From a virus, in the IMG/VR virus record IMGVR_UViG_3300042309_000653, positions 1 to 35,096 of that record: a stretch of 35,096 nucleotides of DNA; one strand, written 5' to 3'. The notes below the pieces were generated by a model. That model had not been told where the DNA came from. It made no database searches and worked only from the letters and a program-made list of their open reading frames with translations. Below are positions 23,907 through 30,539 of this stretch, in pieces. Positions within the stretch are counted from its first letter, which is position 1. Each line of letters opens with the position of its first letter. The position numbers were made by a program, and so were the translations under genes.

Positions 23907-24776
23907 ATGGCGATTGATTCAAATCTTGAAATCGAAAAGCGTGGCGATTGCTTGGTCTTACGCTGGGACTTTTCTGCCGGCGATTTGCCGCCGGTACTCT
24001 TGGCCGGTGACGCCCACTGGGACAATCCCGACAGCGACAGCGAGCTACTCAAGACGCATCTATCTGAAGCGGTTGAAAGAGGATCACCGATAATCTTAGG
24101 CGGTGACTTTTTTTGTGCGATGCAAGGAAAATATGACAAGAGATCAGACAAGCGAAAGCTAAAGCCAGAGCACGCAAGTGGCAACTATCTAGACAGGCTT
24201 GTAGAAACGGCAGCGGAGTGGTTGCGACCTTATGCCACCAACGTCATTCTCATTCACCGCGGCAATCACGAAACCGCGATCCAAAAAAATCACGAAACCG
24301 ACCTAACGGATCGACTTTGTGCAGAATTGCGGCGACAAGGGGCACCGACAATTGCGGGCGGCTATACGGGCTTCGTCCAATTCTTTTTGAGTCAAGGCGG
24401 CGGCAATCGCGGTAGCCTGGACCTTTACTATCATCACGGGCACGGCGGCGGCGGGCCGGTAACAAAAGGGACAATCGATTTTGCCCGCTACGGAATGTTT
24501 GCGCTGTGTGATGCGATTTGGAGTCAGCACGTCCATCAAGCGACCTACGGAGAGAGTCAAAAAATATACGTCAATCATGCCGGAGCGATTGAACAAAAAA
24601 CAGTATTGGAAATTCGTAGCCCGAGCTACAAAGATGAGCACGGGAAAGGTGAAGGCGGATTTCAAACAGAGAAAGGAGTCGGGCCGCGACCGAGGGGCGG
24701 CTACTGGCTAAGCGTCTACAAAAAACGCGGCGACAAGTACCGTTACCAATTTCATGTCGAAAGGACGCGACAGTGA
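23907..24776 (+). CDS. Calcineurin-like metallophosphoesterase
   Basis: Start ATG 23907 follows GGAG at 23894-23897; the upstream in-frame ATG 23892 has no such site. The 289-residue product shows all dimetal motifs of the family in order: GDAHWD (34-39), GGDFF (65-69), HRGNHE (117-122), HHGHGGG (176-182) and HVHQ (208-211). It hydrolyses a phosphoester; phage homologues can act on nucleic acids or nucleotides. The gene stands between the tail-tip genes and the early operon. Substrate cannot be deduced. Confidence 0.88.
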   Translation: MAIDSNLEIEKRGDCLVLRWDFSAGDLPPVLLAGDAHWDNPDSDSELLKTHLSEAVERGSPIILGGDFFCAMQGKYDKRSDKRKLKPEHASGNYLDRLVETAAEWLRPYATNVILIHRGNHETAIQKNHETDLTDRLCAELRRQGAPTIAGGYTGFVQFFLSQGGGNRGSLDLYYHHGHGGGGPVTKGTIDFARYGMFALCDAIWSQHVHQATYGESQKIYVNHAGAIEQKTVLEIRSPSYKDEHGKGEGGFQTEKGVGPRPRGGYWLSVYKKRGDKYRYQFHVERTRQ

Positions 24777-25060
24777 CACGCTACAAAAAGCCGGCAGATT
24801 TTGATTGCACTTTGGGCGGCAAGGAGTGGCGAATACAATTCGTGACCCGCCGCAAACTGCCGAAGCTCGACGGGATCTGCTATTGGGATGATCGACTGAT
24901 TTTAATTCGATACGATCAACCGCCCGATAAGCTGCTAGATGCGTTGATACATGAGTGCCAACACGCACTATCGGAGATGCACTTCGCCGCAGAGGCTTGG
25001 ATCAATCAAACCTCGACAGAGCTTGCCGTTGCTATTTTGCGGGCCGGATTCGAGCGGTGA
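24773..25060 (+). CDS. HExxH zinc metallopeptidase-like protein
   Basis: A 95-residue protein starting at GTG 24773 (GTGA overlap with the phosphoesterase stop). HECQH (60-64) is a zinc-binding HExxH motif within a helix (LLDALIHECQHALSEMHF), and TSTELAVAIL could supply the third acidic ligand. The preceding strand (RLILIRYDQPPDKL) is typical of minimal zincins such as the SprT/ImmA type. Target is unknown. It is the last gene before the early promoter. Confidence 0.75.
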   Translation: MTRYKKPADFDCTLGGKEWRIQFVTRRKLPKLDGICYWDDRLILIRYDQPPDKLLDALIHECQHALSEMHFAAEAWINQTSTELAVAILRAGFER

Positions 25061-25079
25061 AAAATCTTTGGGAATCGTC

Positions 25080-25108
25080 TTGACGCGGTGATTACCCTCG
25101 TCTATCTT
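25080..25108 (+). promoter_or_regulatory. Early operon promoter
   Basis: TTGACG (25080-25085), a 17-base spacer and TATCTT (25103-25108) form a good sigma70-type promoter. It lies just after the HExxH gene stop. The predicted transcript start is about 25115, where the structured leader begins. Direction and location fit the early operon. Confidence 0.65.
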
Positions 25109-25114
25109 TCTCAA

Positions 25115-25216
25115 ACCACAACTCGAACAGGAAACAAATCACCGCGCCGGCGGGAATTCTTTCGCTTGCTATGCGAACGGGTTGTGGTAACCCGCCGGCG
25201 TTTTTAACCACAACCC
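25115..25216 (+). promoter_or_regulatory. Early leader RNA: terminator with competing stems
   Basis: Five elements in order: A ACCACAACTC (25115-25124), B CGCCGGCGGG (25145-25154), C GGGTTGTGGT (25179-25188), D CCCGCCGGCG (25191-25200) plus TTTTT (25201-25205), E ACCACAACCC (25207-25216). B and D pair perfectly (10 bp) and with the T-run form an intrinsic terminator. C can pair with A (10 bp, one G-U) or with E (10 bp perfect), and both pairings cross B-D. A small hairpin TTCGC/GCGAA (25161-25177) lies between B and C. The layout is that of an attenuator or a pseudoknotted switch placed 3 bases before the first ATG. Confidence 0.75.
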
Positions 25217-25219
25217 AAC

Positions 25220-25399
25220 ATGAAACTTTCAGACGTACTAGCCGCAGCAATGGCTCTAACGCCAGAGGACCGGCTGCGGCTTGTCGACGCAATCGCGGTA
25301 GTCGACGATTGGCGTATCGACATCGTTGACAAGCCGAAAACGATGGCGGAGGCAATAGCGGAAGCCAAGCCGACAAGCAAAGCAAAGGCAAAGAAATGA
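25220..25399 (+). CDS. Small early protein
   Basis: A 59-residue ORF, the first gene after the early leader; ATG 25220 lies 3 bases after element E. The product is helical (MKLSDVLAAAMALTPEDRL...) with a lysine-rich tail (TSKAKAKK). No clear Shine-Dalgarno sequence is visible, so initiation may depend on folding of the leader. The stop overlaps the next start (ATGA). Function is unknown. Confidence 0.6.
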   Translation: MKLSDVLAAAMALTPEDRLRLVDAIAVVDDWRIDIVDKPKTMAEAIAEAKPTSKAKAKK

Positions 25400-25539
25400 T
25401 CCACTCAATAACCCTACTAGCGATCGCACTATTTTGCACGATCGCGGCGATCCTAACACAACCCCGCGAAGACAGAGAAACGCGGGCACGATGGCGAGAG
25501 TGGCGGAAACATCACAACCGAACGAGGGCGACAGAATGA
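25396..25539 (+). CDS. Tiny membrane protein
   Basis: A 47-residue ORF with an N-terminal hydrophobic segment (MIHSITLLAIALFCTIAAIL) and a very basic arginine-rich tail (RETRARWREWRKHH). ATGA overlaps at both ends (25396 and 25536) support translation. It is probably an inner-membrane protein with a cytoplasmic basic tail. Role is unknown. Confidence 0.6.
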   Translation: MIHSITLLAIALFCTIAAILTQPREDRETRARWREWRKHHNRTRATE

Positions 25540-25967
25540 TCACAGTTGAGCTAGCGCGACCGTCCGACAATGCCTTCGTTCACCTCCTGCACGACGAGGC
25601 TTTCGGCGACATGACGATTGCGGACTATATGCAATGGATCACGGAACGCGGCAGGCGTGTCTACGTTATCAGATACGGCATCTGTTGCGTTGGATTCGCG
25701 TTTGTGCGACTCAGGCGCGACGCCGCAACGATTTGCAAGATCGCAATTAATCCGCACCATCGACGACACGGCATCGCTACCGAAGCCGTTCGCCAGATCG
25801 CAGCAAAGCACGGCAAGCGGCTTACGCGGGCCGCGGCGAAAGAGCCCGACGCAATTGCACAGGACTTTTTCCGCTCGCTTGGAATGGAGTTGAAAGTGAT
25901 TGACGGCAAGCCGGGTGAACGATTTTGGATTTTTGAAACGACTAATAAAGAGAGGGCAAAGCGATGA
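25536..25967 (+). CDS. GNAT-family acetyltransferase
   Basis: A 143-residue protein from ATG 25536; an upstream in-frame ATG 25434 overlaps the previous gene and is rejected. The acetyl-CoA motif A is ATICKIAINPHHRRHGIATEAV (residues about 64-85), matching the RxxGxA pyrophosphate loop, and FFRSLGMELK matches the final strand of GNAT proteins. It transfers an acetyl group to an unknown acceptor. Phage GNATs may modify host proteins or antibiotic-like molecules. Confidence 0.82.
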   Translation: MITVELARPSDNAFVHLLHDEAFGDMTIADYMQWITERGRRVYVIRYGICCVGFAFVRLRRDAATICKIAINPHHRRHGIATEAVRQIAAKHGKRLTRAAAKEPDAIAQDFFRSLGMELKVIDGKPGERFWIFETTNKERAKR

Positions 25968-26260
25968 GCGAAGAAGACGAAAATCACGAGTGGCAGTTTC
26001 GAGTTGTGTATCGGCAAAATGGCAAATGGTGGGACGTTCCTGTTGATCCGTGTGCGGAACGCGAACGAATATCGTTTTATTGCCACCATTGTGCAAGCGA
26101 AGTTATTTTGCAACGTCGACGCAAACGCGATCACCTGGACCCGACACCCTGCGAAGGCATTGAGCATCCGGTATGGCGAGACTGGGAAGCGAGCCCGGAT
26201 GCGGAGATTCAAGCGGTTTTGGTTCGGAAGGGTATGCCGTTCAGGAGCCTTGAGAAATGA
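25964..26260 (+). CDS. Hypothetical early protein, possible zinc site
   Basis: A 98-residue protein with a beta-rich start (QFRVVYRQNGKWWDVPVDP) and a CHHC motif (FYCHHCASEVILQRR) that with a later Cys (TPCEG) and His could bind zinc. Coupled to neighbours on both sides by ATGA overlaps. No family is recognised. Confidence 0.6.
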   Translation: MSEEDENHEWQFRVVYRQNGKWWDVPVDPCAERERISFYCHHCASEVILQRRRKRDHLDPTPCEGIEHPVWRDWEASPDAEIQAVLVRKGMPFRSLEK

Positions 26261-26499
26261 GTTGGCAGATTATTAAAAAGGACTACAGCTACAATCCGTG
26301 GCGATTGTGTGACGAACGCGGCAACGAGCTTCAAGAGATTGAAAAATTCGATCATCCGACGTTTGGGCCGTCGCGCATAACGGCATCGATATCAGCAGCG
26401 ACCAAAACGCAACTGATTGATGAAATACTGTCAAAGCTTGAGCGACAAGCAGAGGTAATACAAAAACTACGGCAACAACTAAGCGAGGTGAAGAAATGA
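26257..26499 (+). CDS. Hypothetical early protein with C-terminal coiled coil
   Basis: An 80-residue protein; the first half is aromatic and beta-like (WQIIKKDYSYNPWRLCDERG), and the last 40 residues form a helix with heptad character (TQLIDEILSKLERQAEVIQKL). Short ATGA overlaps link it to both neighbours. Possibly a dimeric regulator or adaptor, but no function is shown. Confidence 0.6.
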   Translation: MSWQIIKKDYSYNPWRLCDERGNELQEIEKFDHPTFGPSRITASISAATKTQLIDEILSKLERQAEVIQKLRQQLSEVKK

Positions 26500-26729
26500 C
26501 AACCCCCAACAAATACCACCGCACCATCTACCCCAACGCAGCCGGGCAAGTCGACGTTTACGACGTGCTAGTCGCTTTCGACGTAACATGCCCGGCACGC
26601 CAGCACGCAATTAAAAAACTGCTTTGTACTGGGCTACGCGGCAAGGGCGACACGGAACAGGATTTAATTGAAGCATTGGACGCAGTAGAATTAGCTATTC
26701 AGCTAACCAAAATAAAGGGGCAAAAATGA
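26496..26729 (+). CDS. Conserved small phage early protein
   Basis: A 77-residue protein with a distinctive order: DVYDVLVAFDVTCPARQHAIKKLL, a short glycine loop (GLRGKGDTEQDL) and a helix IEALDAVELAIQL. From memory, proteins with this pattern recur in prophage early regions, often described only as hypothetical. The first helix has a cysteine in a helix-turn position, so a DNA or protein adaptor is possible. No assignment beyond this. Confidence 0.65.
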   Translation: MTTPNKYHRTIYPNAAGQVDVYDVLVAFDVTCPARQHAIKKLLCTGLRGKGDTEQDLIEALDAVELAIQLTKIKGQK

Positions 26730-27112
26730 ACCGCGAACTAACACAAGACGAATGCCGCGACCAGCGGACGCTGTTGAAGATCCTAGAGCGAAACAAAACA
26801 GCCGAGTGGCTAGGCGGTGCGGAATTTTACGATGAGTTTCGCGCAAACCTTTTTGCCATGCAGCAAACCGGCACGACTGACGGCGAGGAGCTAGCGAAGC
26901 TGACCGATGAGGACGCAAAGGATCGGCCGTGGGTGATGGTGAGGGAGAAAGAAATGGAAAGCTGGATAGGGCCAAGGATGCTTCTGGCCGCACCGCCAAA
27001 AACGGGAAAGTATGTCACTGCCGATCGAACTCACGGCTATTTACCTACGCACTGGGAACAAGCTCGTCGTGCAACCGAAAGCGAACTCAAGCAAGCGGGG
27101 ATCACACAATGA
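26726..27112 (+). CDS. RPWVM-domain protein 1
   Basis: A 128-residue protein. The N-terminal half is helical (DECRDQRTLLKILERNKTAEW). The C-terminal half (residues about 58-128) holds the signature LTDEDAKDRPWVMVR, a W-x-GPR segment, a small beta region and a closing RRATESELKQAGI helix. The same module occurs in the proteins at 27109-27618 and 29774-30157. Function is unknown; the fold may be a small beta-barrel binding module. Confidence 0.65.
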   Translation: MNRELTQDECRDQRTLLKILERNKTAEWLGGAEFYDEFRANLFAMQQTGTTDGEELAKLTDEDAKDRPWVMVREKEMESWIGPRMLLAAPPKTGKYVTADRTHGYLPTHWEQARRATESELKQAGITQ

Positions 27113-27618
27113 CACTGACAGACAAAGACGCACAGCGGCGGCCGTGGTGTATGTTCGGAGATGCGGACGAAATGCTAAGGCGTGGCCGGCTCGTATACGC
27201 TGGCAGCGGTGTTAATGAGGGCATTGTGGTCTACATTTCGCACAACGGGGAAGTGTGGTCGCATTGCCGCGAATGCACGCCGGAAGAACTCGCCTTGCAC
27301 GGACTAACGCAGCCGCCGCGGCCGTGGGCGGATCGGGTGACGCAATGGGCGATTGATCGAAATATCATCGGAGGGACGACGGCCAAAGACCAATTTGGAA
27401 AGCTTAAAGAAGAAATCGACGAGCTATACGGTGCGATTTGTGAAAACAATCTGCCTGAGACCATTGACGCAATCGGCGACTGCTCTGTAGTTCTGGCGAT
27501 CATCGCGGCACAGTACGGGCTGGCGTTTGAGCAATGCCAGGAAGCGGCGTGGCATGAAATTAAGGACCGAAAGGGCAGGATTGTGAATGGGACTTTTGTC
27601 AAAGAGGTGAGCGAATGA
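27109..27618 (+). CDS. RPWVM-domain fused to MazG-like pyrophosphohydrolase
   Basis: A 169-residue protein from ATG 27109 (ATGA overlap); the longer in-frame ORF from 26929 is a shadow of the previous gene. Residues 1-68 are a copy of the module LTDKDAQRRPWCMF...WSHCRECTPEEL. Residues 78-165 are MazG-like: the metal-binding KLKEEIDEL (98-106), DAIGDCSVVLA (120-130) and the phage-type ending EIKDRKGRIVNGTFVKE. MazG-type enzymes hydrolyse (d)NTPs or ppGpp and may help the phage by altering nucleotide pools. The fusion is unusual. Confidence 0.85.
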   Translation: MTLTDKDAQRRPWCMFGDADEMLRRGRLVYAGSGVNEGIVVYISHNGEVWSHCRECTPEELALHGLTQPPRPWADRVTQWAIDRNIIGGTTAKDQFGKLKEEIDELYGAICENNLPETIDAIGDCSVVLAIIAAQYGLAFEQCQEAAWHEIKDRKGRIVNGTFVKEVSE

Positions 27619-27818
27619 GCGACAGCGGAAAATCAGGCGGCGGCGGCATTGGATTGCTAGGCGGCGTCTTTCTTGTGTTTTTGTTTCTCAAGCTAAACGG
27701 AACCTTGGCTTGGTCGTGGTGGTGGGTCGCCGCCCCTATTTGGGTGCCGATTGCGTTGATTGTTTTTCTGCTTGTCATTCTTGTCGTTATTAGGGCCATT
27801 GCGGAGGCAATTGATTGA
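27615..27818 (+). CDS. Small two-pass membrane protein
   Basis: A 67-residue protein with a glycine-rich N-terminus, two hydrophobic segments (about residues 12-30, IGLLGGVFLVFLFLKLNG, and 37-62, WVAAPIWVPIALIVFLLVIL) separated by a tryptophan-rich loop (AWSWWW), and a short acidic end. It is encoded in the early operon and not the lysis region, so a role such as superinfection exclusion is possible but unproven. Confidence 0.65.
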   Translation: MSDSGKSGGGGIGLLGGVFLVFLFLKLNGTLAWSWWWVAAPIWVPIALIVFLLVILVVIRAIAEAID

Positions 27819-28012
27819 CCGACTGGACCGACGCCGAGCTGCACGAGACTTGGGAAGAGCGTGCGGCGATTATTGAGCACGACGGCCGAACAAGCCGCCA
27901 GCATGCAAACTACCTTGCGGCCAAGTGGCTACGGGATGCCATTAGGCCGCGGGGATTACCAATCACGATACAGGGAGCGATTAAAGCAGATGAGTTATCA
28001 CAACCGTCCTGA
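27815..28012 (+). CDS. Small early protein with ERAAI-EHDG motif
   Basis: A 65-residue ORF starting at TTG 27815 (TTGA overlap with the previous stop). The segment EERAAIIEHDGRTSRQHANYLAA matches AERAAIAEHDGGLSRRVAEYNAA in the protein at 30366-30539, so the two are paralogues. The product is helical. Its end overlaps the exonuclease gene start by 23 bases. Function is unknown. Confidence 0.55.
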   Translation: MTDWTDAELHETWEERAAIIEHDGRTSRQHANYLAAKWLRDAIRPRGLPITIQGAIKADELSQPS

Positions 28013-28733
28013 ACTATCAGCGACACAACTTAAATCAATGGCAGTCGGTTGGCGTGTGTTCGAGGCCGAGCACATCACTAAAACGGCACCGCGGCAAGAG
28101 TCGGCCGCAATGGCTTTAGGGTCAGCGATACACGCCGCTATCCTTGAGCCGGAACGGTTCGATGCGGATTACGCTTGCATCCCGCCGCAATGCGACGACA
28201 AGCGAACGAAGGCTTACAAAGACTGGGCGGCTGCGCACGAAGGAAAGGTCCATCTGAAACAAGATGAGGCACAGGTGATCGCGACAATTCGCAATCATAT
28301 TCGACTCGACAAGATGGCTTCAACGCTGTTCAAGAGCGGCACCGCGGAGGCAGAACACTTCTGGGAATCGTTCGGTGTCAAGTGTCGAGGGAAATTCGAT
28401 TGGCTAACGGGTCGATTCATCCTCGACATCAAGACATGCCAAGATGCGACGGACAAGGCATTCGCTAAAGACATCGCACAGCGGCGGTACGATCTACAAG
28501 CCGCACACTATCTATCGGCTGGCGTTGCGGATCGGTTTATCTTTGTGGCTTGCGAAACGACATCGCCATACCGAGTGCGATGCTATGAGCTTGGCGACGT
28601 TGATTTACAGCGAGCGAATGAGGATCGGCAGAACCTAATCGAAGAATATGCGGAACGGCGGACGCGGAACGATTGGCATGAGGCCGGAGAGAATGAACTG
28701 CGGACTATCTTTTTACCAAACTGGAGAGCGTGA
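27990..28733 (+). CDS. RecE-like phage exonuclease (PDDEXK, DUF3799-like)
   Basis: A 247-residue protein starting at ATG 27990 (GGGAG at 27973-27977); the upstream in-frame ATG 27861 is inside the previous gene. Motifs of RecE/exonuclease VIII-type nucleases are present: SATQLKSM at the start, ALGSAIHAAIL (42-52), GKFDWL (134-139), FILDIKTCQDA (144-154; the D-x-K core) and RYDLQAAHYLSG-like (166-176). It should resect double-stranded DNA ends to make 3' tails for the RecT protein encoded directly downstream. The pair forms a Red-type recombination system. Confidence 0.88.
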   Translation: MSYHNRPELSATQLKSMAVGWRVFEAEHITKTAPRQESAAMALGSAIHAAILEPERFDADYACIPPQCDDKRTKAYKDWAAAHEGKVHLKQDEAQVIATIRNHIRLDKMASTLFKSGTAEAEHFWESFGVKCRGKFDWLTGRFILDIKTCQDATDKAFAKDIAQRRYDLQAAHYLSAGVADRFIFVACETTSPYRVRCYELGDVDLQRANEDRQNLIEEYAERRTRNDWHEAGENELRTIFLPNWRA

Positions 28734-28735
28734 AC

Positions 28736-29503
28736 ATGACAGAGCAAACAACGATAACCGAAGTACCGAAGAAACAACTGACGATCCGCGAACACCTCAG
28801 CGGCGAGGCGTTTCGAAATACGATCGCCAGCATCCTCCCGAAGCACTGCACACCAGAGCGGATGGCACGGGTAGCGATTACAGCACTGACGCGAACGCCA
28901 AACCTCAACAGGTGCACGCAGCAATCGTTTTTCGATTGCATGATGCTCCTTTCTCAGTGGGGATTAGAGCCTGATGGCAGACACGCCCATTTGATTCCGT
29001 TTGGTGATAAATGCACCGTAATAATCGACTACAAAGGGTTGGTTCAACTTGCGATGCGCTCAGGGACGGTGCGGAGAATCCATGCCGATACCGTGTGCGA
29101 AAATGACGTCTTTGAGGTTGATCGCGGGCTGATCGTCAAGCACGCAATCGATTACCGCAAGCCACGCGGCGAAGTCTATGCGTACTACTGCATTATCGAA
29201 ACGGTAAACGGCGGGACGAAATGCGAAGTCATGACGATTGATGAGGTGAACGCAATCCGCGACCGATCGCAGGCGTGGAAAACGTTTTTGTCTAAGGGTA
29301 GGGAATGCCCGTGGAATACTGACCCGCATGAGATGGGAAAGAAAAGCGTTTTTAAGCGAGCAACCAAGTGGACTGAGCTTTCGGCCGAGATCCGCGACGC
29401 GATCGCGGCAGACGATGAAATCGAAGGCACGGTAACGCATCGCGGACCGACCACAACGACAGCGGACGAACTAGCGGGGCTGCTGGCAAGCGATGAAGCC
29501 TAA
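28736..29503 (+). CDS. recT: RecT-family single-strand annealing protein
   Basis: A 255-residue protein from ATG 28736, 7 bases after GGAGAG (28723-28728); the GTG 28730 in the same frame is too close to this site. Family features: MARVAITALTRTPNLNRCTQQSFFDCMMLLSQWGLEPDG, AHLIPFGDKCTVIIDYKGLVQLA, VYAYYCIIETVNGGT, EVMTIDEVNAIRDRSQAW and EMGKKSVFKRATKWTEL. It anneals complementary single strands during phage recombination. It follows the RecE-like gene by two bases. Confidence 0.93.
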   Translation: MTEQTTITEVPKKQLTIREHLSGEAFRNTIASILPKHCTPERMARVAITALTRTPNLNRCTQQSFFDCMMLLSQWGLEPDGRHAHLIPFGDKCTVIIDYKGLVQLAMRSGTVRRIHADTVCENDVFEVDRGLIVKHAIDYRKPRGEVYAYYCIIETVNGGTKCEVMTIDEVNAIRDRSQAWKTFLSKGRECPWNTDPHEMGKKSVFKRATKWTELSAEIRDAIAADDEIEGTVTHRGPTTTTADELAGLLASDEA

Positions 29504-29777
29504 TCGAGACCCTGACAAACCGGCGGCGGTGATCGTCAAGCTGATGGAGCCGCCGCCGGGCTTCCGATTCTTCACCATTGGGCCGGAAGCGATGGACGCG
29601 ATACCGCTTTGCAGTTGCGGGTCGTACATGACTACCGAGACGCTCGAAGATGAATGGCTCTGCCGATGGTGCGAACCAGAGCGAGCACGGGAGCGAGGCG
29701 AACGGACGATCGGGATCTTAAAGGCACGGGCGAAGATTTTACAACAACACGGACCAACAAAGAGGGAGATCAAATGA
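29493..29777 (+). CDS. Small zinc-ribbon-like protein
   Basis: A 94-residue protein with CSCG and CRWC (PLCSCGSYMTTETLEDEWLCRWCEPE), spaced like a treble-clef zinc ribbon. A proline-rich beta start (LMEPPPGFRFFTIG) and a basic helical end (RERGERTIGILKARAKIL) flank it. Position after RecT suggests an accessory recombination or regulatory protein. No family is assigned. Confidence 0.6.
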   Translation: MKPNRDPDKPAAVIVKLMEPPPGFRFFTIGPEAMDAIPLCSCGSYMTTETLEDEWLCRWCEPERARERGERTIGILKARAKILQQHGPTKREIK

Positions 29778-30157
29778 CGCAACGAAAATTGGATGATGAG
29801 GAAAGAAACGGCATTCTAAACGCCGCGGACGCTATTGCCGAAATGTGCGATTGGGACAATTTGCCAGAAGGCAGAAGCTACTGGGACAGCATTCACACAA
29901 ATCTTTCAGACAAAGCCAAGCACGGCACCACCGACGGTAAGCCGTGGGTCGAGCCGGAGCTGACCGACGAAGACGCGAAGCAGCGGCCGTGGGTGATGGT
30001 GCGGGATAACGATTGCCAAGAATGGAAAGGGCCGCGAAAGCTTGCCGCAAAAGCAGGGCAATTTTACGTTTTTACGTTTCCTGATGATGCATTGTCATCG
30101 TGGATCCATTGCCGCCGCGCCACCGCCGAAGAGATCGAGGCCGCCAATGTCCGATGA
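29774..30157 (+). CDS. RPWVM-domain protein 3
   Basis: A 127-residue protein from ATG 29774 (ATGA overlap); the upstream in-frame start 29654 overlaps the previous gene. A helical N-terminus (DEERNGILNAADAIAEM) precedes the module LTDEDAKQRPWVMVRDND, EWKGPRKLAAKAG, SSWIHCRRATAEEIEAA. This copy is closest to that in the protein at 26726-27112. The last residues (EAANVR) lie within a direct repeat. Function is unknown. Confidence 0.65.
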   Translation: MTQRKLDDEERNGILNAADAIAEMCDWDNLPEGRSYWDSIHTNLSDKAKHGTTDGKPWVEPELTDEDAKQRPWVMVRDNDCQEWKGPRKLAAKAGQFYVFTFPDDALSSWIHCRRATAEEIEAANVR

Positions 30158-30380
30158 CGACAGGTCATACCGCTCTGTCTGGCGAAAGCAATGCGGGAAA
30201 AAGTACAAAAACATTTGCGGAAACTGGACTTCGAAGGAAAACGCTATTGCGTTAGGTAATGTGCCTTGCTTGCTCGATGGCGAATGGGTTGGAGTTCAGA
30301 AAGTCGGTGAATGCGTAAAGATTACAAAGCGCGGACCGTTTATTTTGCATAACTAGAGGCCGCCAATGTCCGATAACGAC
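30137..30380. repeat. 25-bp direct repeat bracketing a small gene
   Basis: GAGGCCGCCAATGTCCGAT is present at 30137-30155 and at 30356-30374; with one mismatch the match continues to 30161 and 30380. Each copy contains the ATG of a gene (30147 and 30366). The first copy also encodes the C-terminus of the gene at 29774-30157. The copies are 219 bases apart and flank the gene at 30147-30356, which looks like an inserted cassette. Confidence 0.85.
30147..30356 (+). CDS. Small basic protein in a repeat-flanked cassette
   Basis: A 69-residue protein starting at ATG 30147 inside the first direct repeat. It is basic, with a probable beta barrel character (SVWRKQCGKKYKNICGNWTSKE, DGEWVGVQKVGECVKITKRGP). 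The Cys pair CGKKYKNIC is noted but has no partner. It ends at 30356 where the second repeat begins. No family is recognised. Confidence 0.55.
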   Translation: MSDDDRSYRSVWRKQCGKKYKNICGNWTSKENAIALGNVPCLLDGEWVGVQKVGECVKITKRGPFILHN

Positions 30381-30539
30381 ATCACTGCCCACTTCGCCGA
30401 GCGTGCTGCCATTGCTGAGCACGACGGCGGCTTGTCGCGGCGGGTCGCGGAGTACAACGCGGCACGGGCGACGCGGGAAGCTCACGGAAGGCTGACCGAT
30501 GAGATCGAGAGGCAGATGCGGGAGACGAGAGGATTATGA
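30366..30539 (+). CDS. Small early protein with ERAAI-EHDG motif, copy 2
   Basis: A 57-residue ORF, ATG 30366 (inside the second repeat copy) to TGA 30537-30539. It contains AERAAIAEHDGGLSRRVAEYNAA, paralogous to the protein at 27815-28012, then a charged helix (RLTDEIERQMRET). The stop overlaps the methyltransferase start (ATGA at 30536). Function is unknown. Confidence 0.55.
   Translation: MSDNDITAHFAERAAIAEHDGGLSRRVAEYNAARATREAHGRLTDEIERQMRETRGL

Noticed and set aside
23851-24093. 80-codon ORF overlapping the phosphoesterase start
   Set aside because: It runs in another frame through the clear phosphoesterase gene and its product shows no domain; the ATGA overlap alone is not enough.
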